Shown here one piece after another: positions 13,133 through 20,210 of a stretch of DNA of 22,465 nucleotides. The notes below the pieces were generated by a model that did not search any database, was not told the origin of the DNA, and saw only the letters and a program-made list of their open reading frames with translations. Made by a program: the position numbers and the translations under genes. Position 1 is the stretch's first letter; each line of letters opens with the position of its first letter. The DNA comes from a virus, in IMG/VR virus record IMGVR_UViG_3300030104_002696, positions 1 to 22,465 of that record. One strand, written 5' to 3'.

Positions 13133-13480
13133 TCAACTGTTCGAGATTGCTTCGTTATAACCAATAACAAAGCCGAGCATTTCTTCTTTAGAATTAAATC
13201 TCTTTAAATCATGCCCATAATAATGACCCAAAGTAATAGAATTTTTATTGAATAATAACCCTTCTTTTTTTACACTTTTCTTATTGGCATAAGAATCATA
13301 CCCATGTTCAATGATATTCTTTTCAAATAATGCGCATTGAAAGGCATAGTAATACTTACTATCACCGCGTAATGAAAAAGTAAGTTTCTCTTTTGCTTGT
13401 TTAAACTCGATTTCTCTATCTTTATGAAATCGATCATGCATTCGTTGTAATGTTTCTGGTTGTTGTTTTACTGCTTCCAT
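13133..13480 (-). CDS. Hypothetical early protein
   Basis: The ATG follows the leader GGGAGAAAATAAAG, the same 17-base element found before the next upstream gene. The 115-residue product begins helical and charged (ETLQRMHDRFHKDREIEFKQ) and then becomes mixed, with ALFEKNIIEHGYDSY and ITLGHYYGHDLKRF. No known motif was seen. A strong terminator-like hairpin follows the stop within 10 bases, so this and the first gene could form a separately expressed pair. Confidence 0.65.
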   Translation of the reverse strand: MEAVKQQPETLQRMHDRFHKDREIEFKQAKEKLTFSLRGDSKYYYAFQCALFEKNIIEHGYDSYANKKSVKKEGLLFNKNSITLGHYYGHDLKRFNSKEEMLGFVIGYNEAISNS

Positions 13481-13507
13481 CTTTATTTTCTCCCTTAGTT
13501 ATTAAAA

Positions 13508-13696
13508 TTAAATTAAATTTTCGTTAGCGTAGTCACAAAGACTATCAACAATATCAAAAACTGTATTACTAGACTTAACGCCATTAACAAATAATTTTTT
13601 GAAACCTTCATCTTCACAACAGATGATGAAAATAGCGTCTGTTTCTCCCTCAAATATTGAGGCAATATGGTTTGCTTTCTGTTGATAACTTGTCAT
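13508..13696 (-). CDS. First small gene of the minus-strand early cluster
   Basis: The 62-residue product (SYQQKANHIASIFEGETD, AIFIICCEDEGFKKLFVNG, FDIVDSLCDYANENLI) is acidic, with a central hydrophobic strand and two adjacent Cys. It starts after the conserved leader GGGAGAAAATAAAG and directly downstream of the candidate minus-strand promoter at 13731-13758, so it is probably transcribed first. No family is recognised. Confidence 0.65.
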   Translation of the reverse strand: MTSYQQKANHIASIFEGETDAIFIICCEDEGFKKLFVNGVKSSNTVFDIVDSLCDYANENLI

Positions 13697-13730
13697 CTTT
13701 ATTTTCTCCCGTTAATTAAAAGATAAGTTA

Positions 13731-13758
13731 ATTGTAATGAGTACCTTACTAAATGCAA
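13731..13758 (-). promoter_or_regulatory. Candidate promoter of the minus-strand cluster
   Basis: On the minus strand TTGCAT (13753-13758) and TACAAT (13731-13736) are 16 bases apart, a good sigma70-type match, about 35 bases before the first gene. An AGGTACT site lies in its spacer. Confidence 0.55.
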
Positions 13759-13836
13759 ATATATCTATGTATGTTTTTATGTTGATATATTCCAAAATAT
13801 GCTCAATTCGTTATATAATAGGGCTTGTGAGGTACT
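13740..13836. promoter_or_regulatory. Pair of inverted AGTACCT operator-like sites
   Basis: AGTACCTTAC (13740-13749) and GTGAGGTACT (13827-13836) are reverse complements with one mismatch. One lies in the spacer of the minus promoter and the other just after the plus -10 element, the positions expected for a repressor acting on both divergent units. Confidence 0.45.
13814..13819 (+). promoter_or_regulatory. Candidate -10 element of the terminase/late operon promoter
   Basis: A perfect TATAAT lies 43 bases before the small terminase start. No good -35 was seen at the proper spacing, so an activator may be needed. Confidence 0.45.
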
Positions 13837-13861
13837 TATCAGTTATTAAAATAATTTCATT

Positions 13862-14341
13862 ATGAAAGAAAAAACTACCAAAAAACGCGCAAAACTAGGA
13901 AGAAAGCGCATTGATTTGAGCGATAAAGAAACCTTAAAGAAAATAAAACATCTTGCTGGCCTTGGATTATCGGATCAGGCAATCGCAACATCCTTGGGAT
14001 GTTCGAGGGCTACTATATTAAGACGTAAACGCGATTCTGCAACATTTGATACAGCTATAAAAGAAGGAAAGATCAAAGCCGTTGCTGACGTTTCTAACGC
14101 ACTCTATGATTCCGCACTTGGTCGCAATGGCGAAAAGCCCAACACAAGCGCGCAAATATTCTTTCTCAAAAATAGAGGCGCAAGCGAAAACGTAGGCGCG
14201 TGGAAGGATCGCTTAGAGCAAACCACTAACTACAACGTCAACCTGGCTGACATCATTGGCTCACGCAAGCAGGCACTCACACATTCCACTGGCACGCTGC
14301 CACCCGCACCCAATAAAATAGTTGTCAACAATGATGACTAA
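13862..14341 (+). CDS. terS: Terminase small subunit
   Basis: The 159-residue product has a Lys/Arg-rich N-terminus, an HTH (LAGLGLSDQAIATSLGCSRATILRRK, ~residues 37-62), a helical part (AIKEGKIKAVADVSNALYDSAL) and AQIFFLKNRGASENVGAWKDR, a segment typical of phage small terminases and their relatives. It lies 126 bases before the large subunit. It would recognise the packaging site and load DNA onto the terminase-portal motor. The C-terminal ~40 residues are Pro/Asn-rich and probably flexible. No Shine-Dalgarno is seen before the ATG. The 3' half is unusually C-rich on the coding strand. Confidence 0.83.
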   Translation: MKEKTTKKRAKLGRKRIDLSDKETLKKIKHLAGLGLSDQAIATSLGCSRATILRRKRDSATFDTAIKEGKIKAVADVSNALYDSALGRNGEKPNTSAQIFFLKNRGASENVGAWKDRLEQTTNYNVNLADIIGSRKQALTHSTGTLPPAPNKIVVNNDD

Positions 14342-14343
14342 AG

Positions 14344-14352
14344 TTATCCACA
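14344..14352 (+). promoter_or_regulatory. Perfect DnaA-box consensus (TTATCCACA)
   Basis: A 9-base match to the strongest DnaA box lies just after the terS stop and directly next to the GC-rich palindrome. A single chance match is possible, but the placement is suggestive. Confidence 0.5.
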
Positions 14353-14426
14353 GCGCGCGCAAGCACGCAAGCGAGCGGGGGCAAGGAAAACGAAATAACC
14401 CCCCTTTGCGCGCGCGTACTGGTACG
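14353..14426. other. GC-rich palindromic island between terS and terL (cos- or origin-like)
   Basis: GCGCGCGCAA (14353-14362) and TTGCGCGCGC (14406-14415) are perfect 10-base arms. GGGGG (14377-14381) and CCCCCC (14399-14404) are nested inside. CGTAC-TG-GTACG (14415-14426) follows, then an AT-rich tract. The island is far more GC-rich than the genome around it. No coding frame was seen across 14342-14467. Confidence 0.6.
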
Positions 14427-14467
14427 TTATATATATCTATTGAACAAAAATTTTATTACTTTCTAAG

Positions 14468-16000
14468 ATGAAATACGGAGCAGAACAAGAAAAACAACTG
14501 ATGACTGAGCTTTGGTCTATAGACATCAAAGACAGTCCACTAAACTTTGTTAAGTTTGCCTTCCCTTGGAATCAAGAGAACACCCCCCTCGAAGGTTTTA
14601 CAGGCCCAAGGAAGTGGCAAGAAAAAATTTTGCGAGATATTGGAAACCACATACACAGAAACCAAGGAGAAAAGATACCTGAGATGTTTAGATTGGCGTT
14701 AGCCTCTGGGCGCGGTATAGGTAAGTCAGCCTTAGTTGCTTGGCTCATACTATGGATGCTCTCCACCCGCCTTGGCTCAACCATCATCGTCACAGCCAAC
14801 ACCGAGCAACAGCTACGCTCCCGCACCTGGGCTGAACTCGGTAAGTGGCTAACGCTATCTATCAACTCACACTGGTTCCACAAAACCGCCACCTCACTGA
14901 AACCTGAGAAGTGGTTTGAAGAAGCACTAATACGCGACCTACAAATAGACACCGGTTACTATTATGCGCAATCACAGCTCTGGTCGGAAGAAAACCCAGA
15001 TGCGTTTGCCGGGATTCACTCCACCTACGGAGTATGCTTGATTATGGACGAAGCATCAGGTATTCCATCACCCATTTACTCAGTGTCAGAAGGATTTTTC
15101 TCCGAACCCACAGCAGACAGATACTGGTTTACCTTTTCTAACCCAAGAAGAAATACAGGGCCGTTCTACGATAGCTTTCATTCCAAGCGCAAATACTGGC
15201 ATAACGAACAAATAGACTCGCGCGATGTAGAAGGCACAGACCAAAAACTGTTCCAAAGTATGTTAGATCAATACGGAGAAAATTCTACTGTTGCGAGAGT
15301 GGAAGTGCTAGGTGAGTTTCCAAGTGCCGATGACGATACGATTATTCCTATGGAGCTTGCAAGGGCTGCAGTTGATAGAGAAGTTTCTTTGAGTGCATCT
15401 GCGCCTATTGTGTGGGGTGTGGATGTGGCGCGATTTGGTGGAGATAACTCTGCCTTGTGTGTTCGACAAGGTAACACTGTTCTGGAAATGAAAACATTTA
15501 ACTCTATGGATTTAATGCAACTATGCGGAGCGATAAAAAACAAGTATGATAACGAAACAGTAATGACAAAACCGCAAGAGATATTAGTGGATGTGATTGG
15601 GCTAGGTAGCGGGGTAGTGGATAGGCTGTCAGAGCAGAACTTGCCAGTGCGCGGTGTGAATGTGGCAGAATCACCATCTACCAAAAAGAATTTTTTAAAC
15701 TTGCGAGCTGAACTTTGGTTTGCAATAAAAGATTGGTTAGCTCAAAGAGATTGTCGATTACCGGATGATGATGAATTGGTAGCAGAGTTAGTTGCACCAA
15801 TTTATAAATACACCTCAACAGGAAAAATAAAGATTGAATCCAAAGAGGAGATGAAAAAAAGAGGCATTAAGTCACCCGATAGAGCCGATGCACTAGCACT
15901 TACCATGGCAAGTTCGGCAGCTTCATTTAGTGGAAGTCAATCATTTATGGGGTATAATTTTAAAAAACCATTAAAATCAAGAATTTTGAGAGTTGGATAA
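14468..16000 (+). CDS. terL: Terminase large subunit (ATPase-nuclease)
   Basis: The 510-residue protein has both terminase domains. The ATPase has Walker A LASGRGIGKS (78-87), Walker B VCLIMDEA (Asp194, Glu195) and a WFTFSNPRR coupling motif (~220-228). The RNaseH-like nuclease has GVDVARFGGDNS (Asp319, Asp326), ILVDVIGLGSG (Asp375) and SPDRADALALT (Asp471, Asp474). It cuts concatemers and pumps DNA into the prohead through the portal encoded next. Strand composition flips near the domain junction: 14761-14880 has 46 C and 22 G, while 15361-15480 has 18 C and 41 G by count. This may reflect recombination between domains or a replication feature. Confidence 0.95.
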   Translation: MKYGAEQEKQLMTELWSIDIKDSPLNFVKFAFPWNQENTPLEGFTGPRKWQEKILRDIGNHIHRNQGEKIPEMFRLALASGRGIGKSALVAWLILWMLSTRLGSTIIVTANTEQQLRSRTWAELGKWLTLSINSHWFHKTATSLKPEKWFEEALIRDLQIDTGYYYAQSQLWSEENPDAFAGIHSTYGVCLIMDEASGIPSPIYSVSEGFFSEPTADRYWFTFSNPRRNTGPFYDSFHSKRKYWHNEQIDSRDVEGTDQKLFQSMLDQYGENSTVARVEVLGEFPSADDDTIIPMELARAAVDREVSLSASAPIVWGVDVARFGGDNSALCVRQGNTVLEMKTFNSMDLMQLCGAIKNKYDNETVMTKPQEILVDVIGLGSGVVDRLSEQNLPVRGVNVAESPSTKKNFLNLRAELWFAIKDWLAQRDCRLPDDDELVAELVAPIYKYTSTGKIKIESKEEMKKRGIKSPDRADALALTMASSAASFSGSQSFMGYNFKKPLKSRILRVG

Positions 16001-16003
16001 CTT

Positions 16004-18112
16004 ATGAAATACGACAAAGGTAAAGATTCAAAAGCAACACAAGACATGAAACTGCAAAGTATGATTCGATCTGAGTTAGATGATGCAGAAGATTACATTA
16101 ACCAAATAGGCAAAGAAAGAGCAGAAAGCACAGAGTATTACTTGGGAAATGAACCTGATAATACCAGTGATTTACAGTCTGAGTTTATATCGACTGATGT
16201 TAGAGATAGCATATTGTTTATGTTGCCATCAATCATGCGCACTTTCTTTGGCACTAAAAAAGTTGTTGAGTTTGTTCCCAATGGGCCGGAGGATATTCCT
16301 GTAGCAGAACAACAAACTGAATACATAAACTATATCGTCCAACAAAAGAATCCCGGCTTTAAAGTAATGTATGATGCCTTTAAAGATGCTCTCGTAAGAA
16401 AGTCAGGATTTGTCAAGGCTTTTTGGGATGACACTATGAGTTCCACAACTCACGAATACACAGACATTGATCCTATGTCATATCAAGCATTAATCATGGA
16501 TAAAGATGTAGAAGTGGTAAAAGAAGCGGTCAAAATGGAATCAATGACTATGGTTGATCCAGAAACTAATGAAGAAATAACCCAAGAATCACCCGCAAGT
16601 TACGACTTAACAATCAGAAGGGTAAAAAGAAAGAATCAGGTTTGCATAGAAGCTGTACCACCAGAAGAAGTATTGATCTCAAGAGATGCAAGAAGTTTAG
16701 AATCATCTCATTATGTAGCACATAGAATGGTCAAAACTGTTTCTGAGTTAGTTGCTATGGGTTATGAGAGGGAAGAAATAGAGGAGTATGCGGGTTCTGG
16801 GTCGTCTTTTGATGCTGATACCTACACAGAAAGAGAAGCACGAAACCCACTCGGTGAAGATGTTTACCCTACATCTAGTTCTGAGTACTCAAAGGAAGTT
16901 CTATACATAGAGCATTATTGTTTTTACGATTTAGACGATGATGGTATAGACGAAAGGGTGAGAGTATGCACAGTTGGTAATGGCGCAAATATACTTCATG
17001 TTGAGCCATGGGATGACCTTCCCATCGTTATGTTCTGCCCCGATCCAGAACCTCACACCTCTATTGGCAGTTGCCCCGCAGATTACGTTAAACCAATCCA
17101 AGCAGCTAAATCACAGATTATGCGCGATACATTGGATTCATTGGGTCACTCAATATTTCCAAGAATGGGTGTGGTTGAAGGGCAAGTCAATATTGATGAT
17201 GTATTAAACACTGACATTGGACAACCTATCAGAATGAGAGCGCCCGGTATGGTGCAACCTTTCTCTGTGCCTTTTGTTGGTAAAGAGGCGTTCCCTGTTC
17301 TGGGATATTTAGACGAATCCAAAGAAAACCGAACTGGTGTATCTAAAGCAAGTGCTGGATTAAACGCTGATGCACTGCAATCCACCACTAAATCCGCAGT
17401 AGCAGCCACTATGAGTGGTGCGCAAGGCAGAATCGAGCTAATTTGTCGTCATTTTGCAGAAGGTGGGATGCAACAATTATTCAAACTTGTCAATGGTTTA
17501 GTGATAAAACATCAAGATTCAGAGTCAGTTTTTAGATTAAATAACAAATTTATAGTGGTTGACCCGCGTTATTGGGACTCAGACAAAGATATGGTCGTTA
17601 ATGTAGCAATAAGCAAGTCTAGCGATGAAGAAAAGTCTGCATTGTTAGCACAGCTTGCGGGCAAGCAAGAGCAAATACTGCAAACTATGGGTGCAAACAA
17701 CCCACTGGTTAGCTTGCAACAGTATTCCAACACATTAACTCGTATTATTGAGATGGCTGGCTTTAAAGATGCGCAATCGTTTATCAATACGCAAGTACCG
17801 CCTATGCCACCACAACCAGAACAGCAAAAACCAGATGCAGCAGAGTTATTAGCGCAAGCTGAAATGCAAAAAGCACAAGTGCAAGCACAGAAAGCAATGG
17901 TTGATGCAGAAACAGATCGCATGAAGATTATTATGGATGACGATAGAGACAGGGATAAGGCAGAAGCCAATATCAGGCTAAAAGCTGCTGAGTTAAATGC
18001 GAAGTATGGCACACAAGTTAATATTGCTGAGATAAATGCAGTAATGGAAAGAGATAGAGAGACATTAAGACAAATTGCAAAAACTCAGTCACAAGGATTA
18101 TTTAACAACTAA
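16004..18112 (+). CDS. P22-type portal protein
   Basis: The 702-residue length is close to P22 portal (725). The N-terminal part has helical MIRSELDDAEDYINQIGKER, YYLGNEP, FISTDVRDSILFMLPSIMR and KSGFVKAFWDD. The middle has VCIEAVPPEEVLISRDAR, SHYVAHRMVKTV, the acidic DLDDDGIDE and PADYVKPIQAAKSQIMRD. The C-terminal ~100 residues are a long Ala/Gln/Lys/Glu helix like the barrel of P22-type portals. It forms the dodecameric ring through which DNA enters and leaves. It follows terL by 3 bases. This is the main evidence that the phage is a podovirus. Confidence 0.9.
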   Translation: MKYDKGKDSKATQDMKLQSMIRSELDDAEDYINQIGKERAESTEYYLGNEPDNTSDLQSEFISTDVRDSILFMLPSIMRTFFGTKKVVEFVPNGPEDIPVAEQQTEYINYIVQQKNPGFKVMYDAFKDALVRKSGFVKAFWDDTMSSTTHEYTDIDPMSYQALIMDKDVEVVKEAVKMESMTMVDPETNEEITQESPASYDLTIRRVKRKNQVCIEAVPPEEVLISRDARSLESSHYVAHRMVKTVSELVAMGYEREEIEEYAGSGSSFDADTYTEREARNPLGEDVYPTSSSEYSKEVLYIEHYCFYDLDDDGIDERVRVCTVGNGANILHVEPWDDLPIVMFCPDPEPHTSIGSCPADYVKPIQAAKSQIMRDTLDSLGHSIFPRMGVVEGQVNIDDVLNTDIGQPIRMRAPGMVQPFSVPFVGKEAFPVLGYLDESKENRTGVSKASAGLNADALQSTTKSAVAATMSGAQGRIELICRHFAEGGMQQLFKLVNGLVIKHQDSESVFRLNNKFIVVDPRYWDSDKDMVVNVAISKSSDEEKSALLAQLAGKQEQILQTMGANNPLVSLQQYSNTLTRIIEMAGFKDAQSFINTQVPPMPPQPEQQKPDAAELLAQAEMQKAQVQAQKAMVDAETDRMKIIMDDDRDRDKAEANIRLKAAELNAKYGTQVNIAEINAVMERDRETLRQIAKTQSQGLFNN

Positions 18113-18134
18113 GATATAGTTAAGGAAAATAATT

Positions 18135-18386
18135 ATGGCAGTAACTTATCGAGGCGAAAGATTTAGCGGATACAACAAGCCTAAAAGAACACCAGGCAAA
18201 AGTAAAAAGTTTGCGGTGTTAGCAAGAGACAAAGGCAAAGTAAAACTGGTTCGTTTTGGTGATCCTAATATGACTATCAAAAAAAATAATCCCAAGAGAA
18301 GAAAATCATTTAGAGCAAGACACAAATGCGATACCAACCCACCAAATAAATTAACGCCTAGATACTGGAGTTGCAAAAAATGGTAG
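18135..18386 (+). CDS. Small basic Cys-containing phage protein (DUF6321-like)
   Basis: This 83-residue protein is strongly basic, with LVRFGDPNMTIKKNNPKRR, KSFRARHKCD and RYWSCKKW near the end. This RFGDP...KSFRARH.C...YWSC.KW arrangement is one I recall from marine phages, including cyanophages (DUF6321). AAGGAAAA precedes the ATG. The position just after the portal suggests a head-associated or DNA-binding minor protein; the two Cys and His may bind a metal. Confidence 0.78.
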   Translation: MAVTYRGERFSGYNKPKRTPGKSKKFAVLARDKGKVKLVRFGDPNMTIKKNNPKRRKSFRARHKCDTNPPNKLTPRYWSCKKW

Positions 18387-18571
18387 CAAAAAGAAAATTT
18401 AAAAAAGTAAAAAAAACAAAGAATGGTGTTCCATTAAAATACTTATCTGGATCAAGAGATAGAAAAAAAAGAGAAGAAGAAATAAAAAGAACAGCTAAGT
18501 TATACAGAGAAGGCAAGCTGACTAGAGCTATGATGGATAGAATATCTAAATTAAGGAGTAGAGATGTCTAA
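18380..18571 (+). CDS. Small basic phage protein
   Basis: The ATG at 18380 has GGAG at 18367-18370 and lies inside the end of the previous gene (63 residues; a TTG at 18371 in frame is less likely). The product is Lys/Arg-rich: KNGVPLKYLSGSRDRKKREEEIKR, then YREGKLTRAMMDRIS. The motif 'G-x-P-x-K-Y-L-x-G' followed by a basic helix is familiar from marine phage head regions, but no function is known to me. Confidence 0.72.
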   Translation: MVAKRKFKKVKKTKNGVPLKYLSGSRDRKKREEEIKRTAKLYREGKLTRAMMDRISKLRSRDV

Positions 18572-18809
18572 AAAAGATGTTATCAACAAGTATGCTAAAT
18601 CAAGTGGAATATCAAAATCTACATTAGAAAAAGTTTATAAAAGAGGGCTAGGAGCTTATTACAGTTCTGGTTCTCGAACAGGGGTATCTGCGCATCAATG
18701 GGCTGCTGGTAGAGTTAGGTCTTTTGCTACTGGAAAAGGCGGTGCAAGAAAAGCAGATGCAGATTTACTAAGAAAGAGAAAAGCAAAAAAGAGGAAAAGA
18801 TATGCCTAA
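18564..18809 (+). CDS. Small basic phage protein (DUF5824-like)
   Basis: This 81-residue protein reads KSTLEKVYKRGLGAYYSSGSR, then VSAHQWAAGRVRSFATGKG, and ends in a Lys/Arg tail. The pattern 'V-Y-x-R-G-x-G-A-Y...S-H-x-W-A-x-x-R-V-x-S-F' is that of DUF5824, widespread in tailed phages near head genes. AAGGAG lies before the ATG, which overlaps the previous gene by 8 bases. It could be a minor head protein or a factor carried with the DNA. Confidence 0.8.
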   Translation: MSKKDVINKYAKSSGISKSTLEKVYKRGLGAYYSSGSRTGVSAHQWAAGRVRSFATGKGGARKADADLLRKRKAKKRKRYA

Positions 18810-18873
18810 TCCTAGAAAAAAGAAAAAAACATCTAAAATGAAAAGAACTAAAAAGAAAACTTACGGGTACTAA
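18802..18873 (+). CDS. Tiny lysine-rich peptide
   Basis: A 23-residue peptide (MPNPRKKKKTSKMKRTKK and a TYGY end) starts inside the end of the previous gene, with GAGGAAAAG upstream. More than half its residues are Lys or Arg. The overlap, the ribosome binding site and the neighbouring basic genes support it, but the size keeps confidence modest. Confidence 0.5.
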   Translation: MPNPRKKKKTSKMKRTKKKTYGY

Positions 18874-18876
18874 ACA

Positions 18877-19071
18877 ATGAAAACAAAAAAATCATCTAGA
18901 ATGATAAAAGGAGTCAACGTATCTTCTTTGAATAAACGTCAACAAGATGCCATGGCAAGACACTCAAAACACCACACAATCAAACACTTAAAAGTAATGG
19001 TTGGTGCTATGAATAAAGGTGCTACTTTTGGTGAGTCACACAAACTAGCAATGAAAAAAGTTGGTGTATAA
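18877..19071 (+). CDS. Small basic phage protein
   Basis: This 64-residue protein has SSLNKRQQDAMARHSKHH, then HLKVMVGAMNKGATFGESHKLAMKKVG. It is basic with several His, and the 'L-x-x-R-Q-x-x-A-M-x-x-H-S-x-H-H' segment recurs, as I recall, in marine phage genomes. The stop shares a base with the start of the holin gene. Function unknown. Confidence 0.75.
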   Translation: MKTKKSSRMIKGVNVSSLNKRQQDAMARHSKHHTIKHLKVMVGAMNKGATFGESHKLAMKKVGV

Positions 19072-19553
19072 TGAAGTTTAAGTTTGTCAAAAACATTATA
19101 GGTGCTGTAGCACCAACAATCGGCACAGCTCTTGGTGGGCCTATGGGTAACATGGCAGCCAATATGGTTGCGGAGGCATTAGGTTGTGAACCTACACCAA
19201 AAAAAATAGAACAGGCAGTACAACAAGCTACGCCTAAAGAACTGGCTGAACTAAAAAAGATTGATGCTGAATTTGAAATAAAGATGAAAGAGCTAGAAGT
19301 TGATTTATACGCTCTCGAAACTCAAGACATACAAGATGCAAGAGGTAAGTTTTCTAAAGACTGGACATCTCGCATTATGGGTGTATTTGTTGTTGGTGGT
19401 TTTATGGGTTATATATTTTTAGTAACACTTCAACCACCAGAACAGAACAGTGAAGCATTAATTAACCTGGTGTTAGGTTATCTTGGTGGTTTGGCAAGTG
19501 CTGTTATATCATTTTACTTTGGTGCAAGTAATTCTAAGGATAAAGATGAATGA
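19071..19553 (+). CDS. Holin (3-TM type)
   Basis: The 160-residue product has a Gly/Ala-rich N-terminal hydrophobic segment (IIGAVAPTIGTALGG), a charged helical middle (~45-90) and two strong membrane helices near the C-terminus (IMGVFVVGGFMGYIFLVTL, ~101-119; LVLGYLGGLASAVISFYFGA, ~133-152), ending in a charged tail NSKDKDE. This is the architecture of Holin_3TMs family proteins. The endolysin gene follows after one small gene, which supports a lysis cassette. Holins permeabilise the inner membrane at a set time and let the endolysin reach the cell wall. Confidence 0.8.
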   Translation: MKFKFVKNIIGAVAPTIGTALGGPMGNMAANMVAEALGCEPTPKKIEQAVQQATPKELAELKKIDAEFEIKMKELEVDLYALETQDIQDARGKFSKDWTSRIMGVFVVGGFMGYIFLVTLQPPEQNSEALINLVLGYLGGLASAVISFYFGASNSKDKDE

Positions 19554-19732
19554 AAGTTTATATCACAGAATTTAAGTACAAAGGTAAATACTATGAAGGT
19601 CCACCAGTAGTTGCATCTTCTTTTTCTGATGCTGAAACAAAAGCAGAAAATTATGGATGTAATGTAGTTGGTATCTTAGATTTAGTAATTAGTGATTTTG
19701 AGGAATCAGAATATCAAATGGTTTTACATTAA
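19550..19732 (+). CDS. Small hypothetical protein in the lysis cassette
   Basis: The 60-residue product (VYITEFKYKGKYYEGPPVVAS, FSDAETKAENYGCNVVGI, then an acidic end) is a strand-strand-helix-strand pattern common among small phage proteins. It overlaps the holin gene by 4 bases and ends 2 bases before the endolysin start. No signal peptide or lipobox is visible, so it is not an obvious spanin. Confidence 0.7.
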   Translation: MKVYITEFKYKGKYYEGPPVVASSFSDAETKAENYGCNVVGILDLVISDFEESEYQMVLH

Positions 19733-19734
19733 AC

Positions 19735-20184
19735 ATGAAAACATCAGAGAAAGGTATAGAATTAATCAAGTATTTCGAGGGTTGTCGTTTAGAACCATAC
19801 CGATGTAGTGCTGATGTTTTGACTATAGGCTATGGTCATACAAGAAATGTTATTGAGAATATGAAAATTACCGAAGATACAGCAGAGGCATTATTGCAAC
19901 AAGATTTAAAAGATTTTGAAGATCATGTGACGAGTTTGTCTCAAGTTGAGTTGAATCAAGATCAATTCGATGCTTTGGTATCATGGACTTTTAATTTAGG
20001 TGCTGGCAATCTAAAAACCAGCACTATGTTAAAAGTATTAAATCAAAAAAAATATGATGAAGTTCCAGAACAAATGAAGCGTTGGAACAAAAGTGCCGGG
20101 GTGGTAAATGATGGGTTAGTTAAAAGAAGATTAGCTGAATCATTATTATTTCTAGGTGAAGATTGGAAAACAAATAATAATTAA
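19735..20184 (+). CDS. Endolysin, GH24 (T4/P21-type) lysozyme
   Basis: The 149-residue protein has the GH24 pattern: LIKYFEGCRLEPY, LTIGYGHT, LNQDQFDALVSWTFNLGAG, KSAGVVNDGLVKRRLAE. The catalytic set appears as Glu15, Cys24 and Thr30 (E-x8-C-x5-T), with Cys in place of the usual Asp, a known variant among phage lysozymes. It cleaves peptidoglycan glycan strands. There is no signal peptide or SAR helix, so release should depend on the holin at 19071. Length is typical of the family. Confidence 0.93.
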   Translation: MKTSEKGIELIKYFEGCRLEPYRCSADVLTIGYGHTRNVIENMKITEDTAEALLQQDLKDFEDHVTSLSQVELNQDQFDALVSWTFNLGAGNLKTSTMLKVLNQKKYDEVPEQMKRWNKSAGVVNDGLVKRRLAESLLFLGEDWKTNNN

Positions 20185-20210
20185 CTTAAAAGATAGAGAA
20201 GGAATATTTT

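Noticed and set aside
12874-13167. 97-codon plus-strand frame rich in Phe, Ile and Tyr
   Set aside because: It is the complement of two well-supported minus-strand genes and a terminator hairpin; the apparent hydrophobicity comes from Lys/Glu codons read backwards.
17569-18012. 147-codon Cys/Ser/Ala-rich minus-strand frame
   Set aside because: It mirrors the Ala/Gln-rich helix of the portal gene; the composition is an antisense artefact.
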